DNA of 64,000 bases, from the NCBI RefSeq assembly GCF_963676475.1, contig NZ_OY781107.1:496001-560000 (forward strand), written 5' to 3'. A program made the translations under genes and the position numbers. Shown in pieces: positions 62,804 through 64,000 of this stretch. The DNA comes from an uncultured Celeribacter sp. (GTDB taxonomy: Bacteria; Pseudomonadota; Alphaproteobacteria; Rhodobacterales; Rhodobacteraceae). Position 1 is the stretch's first letter, and each line of letters starts with the position of its first letter. The notes beneath the pieces were generated by a model. That model made no database searches, was not told the origin of the DNA, and saw nothing but the letters and a program-made list of their open reading frames with translations.

Positions 62804-64000
62804 TTGGATCATCTGAGCTTTCTTTCCGACCCGGGCACACGGCTTTTGCCCCCTGTGTTCGACACGCGTGACGATCTGCCGGAGATGCCGCGCGACATCG
62901 AACCCTGGCTTAGCGCCTCCGCCCCTGAGATGCGGTCCCAGATTGCGGCCTCCCTGGAAAAGGCGCGGCGTCACGGGGGCTGGCACTGGCCCAAACGCCC
63001 GATCGTGTTCATCTCCGACCCCCACGCCGACGCCGAAGGCTTCCTGCACTCGCTGATCTCCGCGGGCGTCATCCGGCGCGCAGAGCCGGGCGGGCATCTG
63101 GCCCTGACCCGGTTCGGAACGCAGGCGCAGATCATTCTTGGCGGCGATTGCCTCGACAAGGGGCCAAGCAATCTGGCCCTGCTCGATGCGCTGGCTGACG
63201 TCCGCGCAACGGGGGTCGATCTGTCGCTTTTGGCGGGCAATCACGACCTGCGCATGGCGCTTGCCGTCGAGGCCATTCGCGGCCCGCGCGCGCCGTTGAA
63301 AGACCACCTTTTCGTCCGCATGGGACGCAAGCTCCTGCCTGCCTTGAAAGAAGTCTTCGAGCGTTTTGTGACCGCAGAGGACCTGCGGGGCCTGCCATCG
63401 GAGAAAAAATCCAAAGCTCGACTGTTGCCGCCGAAAGACTGGGCGGAGCAGTTCGAACAGGCGGCGGCAGGTCATTTGTCCGAGCGTGCGATTGCCAAAG
63501 AGATCAGGAAGCTCAAGGAAAAACAGGCTCAATTCAAAAAGAACGTCGCCAAGACCGGTCTCGGCTACCGCGAACTTCTGGCTGCCACCCTCAAATGTCA
63601 TGACGTGTTCTTCACGCCCGGTGGGCATTATGCGTGGTTTTTCGAGACCATGGATGTGGTGTCCCGAGTCGGGTCTTTGCTCTTTGTCCATGCCGGGCTT
63701 TGCGACAGCATGTGTGAGATGCTCGTGGCCGAAGGTCCGAAGACCGTCAATGCACGCTTTCGCGAAGAGGTTGAACGCGCCACCTTCGGCTTTTATTTCG
63801 GGCCTTTCGCCAATCTGGTACGGACCAAATACCGCGAGTCCGACTGTGCGCTCACCGAGGCCGGCACCGATCTTTTGCATCGGGACGGCATCCACATGGT
63901 GGTGCAGGGGCATGTGAACAATCATCAGGGTCAACGGCTTTTGATGAAACGCGGGCTGTTGCATCTGGAGGGGGATATCACCCTCGACCGTGCGTCCCGC
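62804..64000 (+). CDS. Metallophosphoesterase, C-terminus off window
   Basis: About 399 residues visible, running off the end without a stop. Calcineurin-like motifs in order: FISDPHADAEGF, LGGDCLDKGPSN, LAGNHDLRMAL, FVHAGLCDSM and VVQGHVNNHQG. Start uncertain: TTG at 62804 has GGGG upstream and gives MDHLSFLSDPG; an in-frame ATG at 62708 would overlap the phosphatase gene by 68 bases. Last member seen in the GAK-type operon; substrate unknown. Confidence 0.8.
   Translation, partial: MDHLSFLSDPGTRLLPPVFDTRDDLPEMPRDIEPWLSASAPEMRSQIAASLEKARRHGGWHWPKRPIVFISDPHADAEGFLHSLISAGVIRRAEPGGHLALTRFGTQAQIILGGDCLDKGPSNLALLDALADVRATGVDLSLLAGNHDLRMALAVEAIRGPRAPLKDHLFVRMGRKLLPALKEVFERFVTAEDLRGLPSEKKSKARLLPPKDWAEQFEQAAAGHLSERAIAKEIRKLKEKQAQFKKNVAKTGLGYRELLAATLKCHDVFFTPGGHYAWFFETMDVVSRVGSLLFVHAGLCDSMCEMLVAEGPKTVNARFREEVERATFGFYFGPFANLVRTKYRESDCALTEAGTDLLHRDGIHMVVQGHVNNHQGQRLLMKRGLLHLEGDITLDRASR

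Overview
The window looks like chromosomal DNA from a Rhodobacterales (Roseobacter-group) alphaproteobacterium. This rests on GC-rich coding sequence, the co-directional block rsfS-rlmH-gpmI-envC-ctpA-rppH, IalB-like, Hint-domain and DUF6525-like proteins, and a CobW/zinc locus. No genus can be assigned from the sequence alone.

Layout. 0-37.7 kb is ordinary core genome. It holds serine synthesis (serA partial, serC, serB), a TauE/SafE exporter, a class-3 type asparaginase, rlmN, an AcfC-like binding protein, a LOG-family protein, and lysine/peptidoglycan precursor genes (dapD, dapE). It also holds a prokaryotic glutamate-receptor-like channel, rnr, a lytic transglycosylase, the rsfS-to-rppH block, leucine synthesis (leuC, leuD, leuB), a 3-oxoacid CoA-transferase and a tRNA-Pro(CGG) at 37.63 kb.

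37.7-46.4 kb is an accessory scar directly downstream of the tRNA. It contains a truncated unknown gene, two IS3-family elements, one IS5-family element with a CTAG target duplication, and two identical 166-bp MITE-like elements with their own target duplications. Between the MITEs sits an 816-aa SIR2-STAND protein that resembles anti-phage defence proteins. The N-terminal stump of a second SIR2-type protein is cut by an IS3 copy whose other side abuts a response-regulator fragment. This reads as the remains of a defence island eroded by IS-mediated deletions.

46.4-55.8 kb is a single minus-strand polyol/sugar operon: FAD dehydrogenase, FGGY kinase, binding protein, two permeases, ATPase, TIM-barrel aldolase-like protein and SorC-type regulator. 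A strong inverted repeat lies in front of the first gene. A second scar follows at 55.8-57.0 kb, with an IS3 fragment, a truncated gene and a second copy of a 130-bp repeat also present at 40-41 kb.

57.0-64.0 kb is the most interesting locus. A CofD/YvcK-related gene diverges from a tightly overlapping operon of a PhoU-like/APH-kinase fusion, an ATP-grasp enzyme, an HprK-related kinase with a (Thr-Pro-His-His)x4 insertion, a histidine phosphatase and a metallophosphoesterase that runs off the end. As I recall, this matches the bioinformatically named but uncharacterised 'GAK system' (ATP-grasp, amphi-Trp, HprK-related kinase). Its function is unknown; the parts suggest a phosphate- or nucleotide-linked modification and its reversal.
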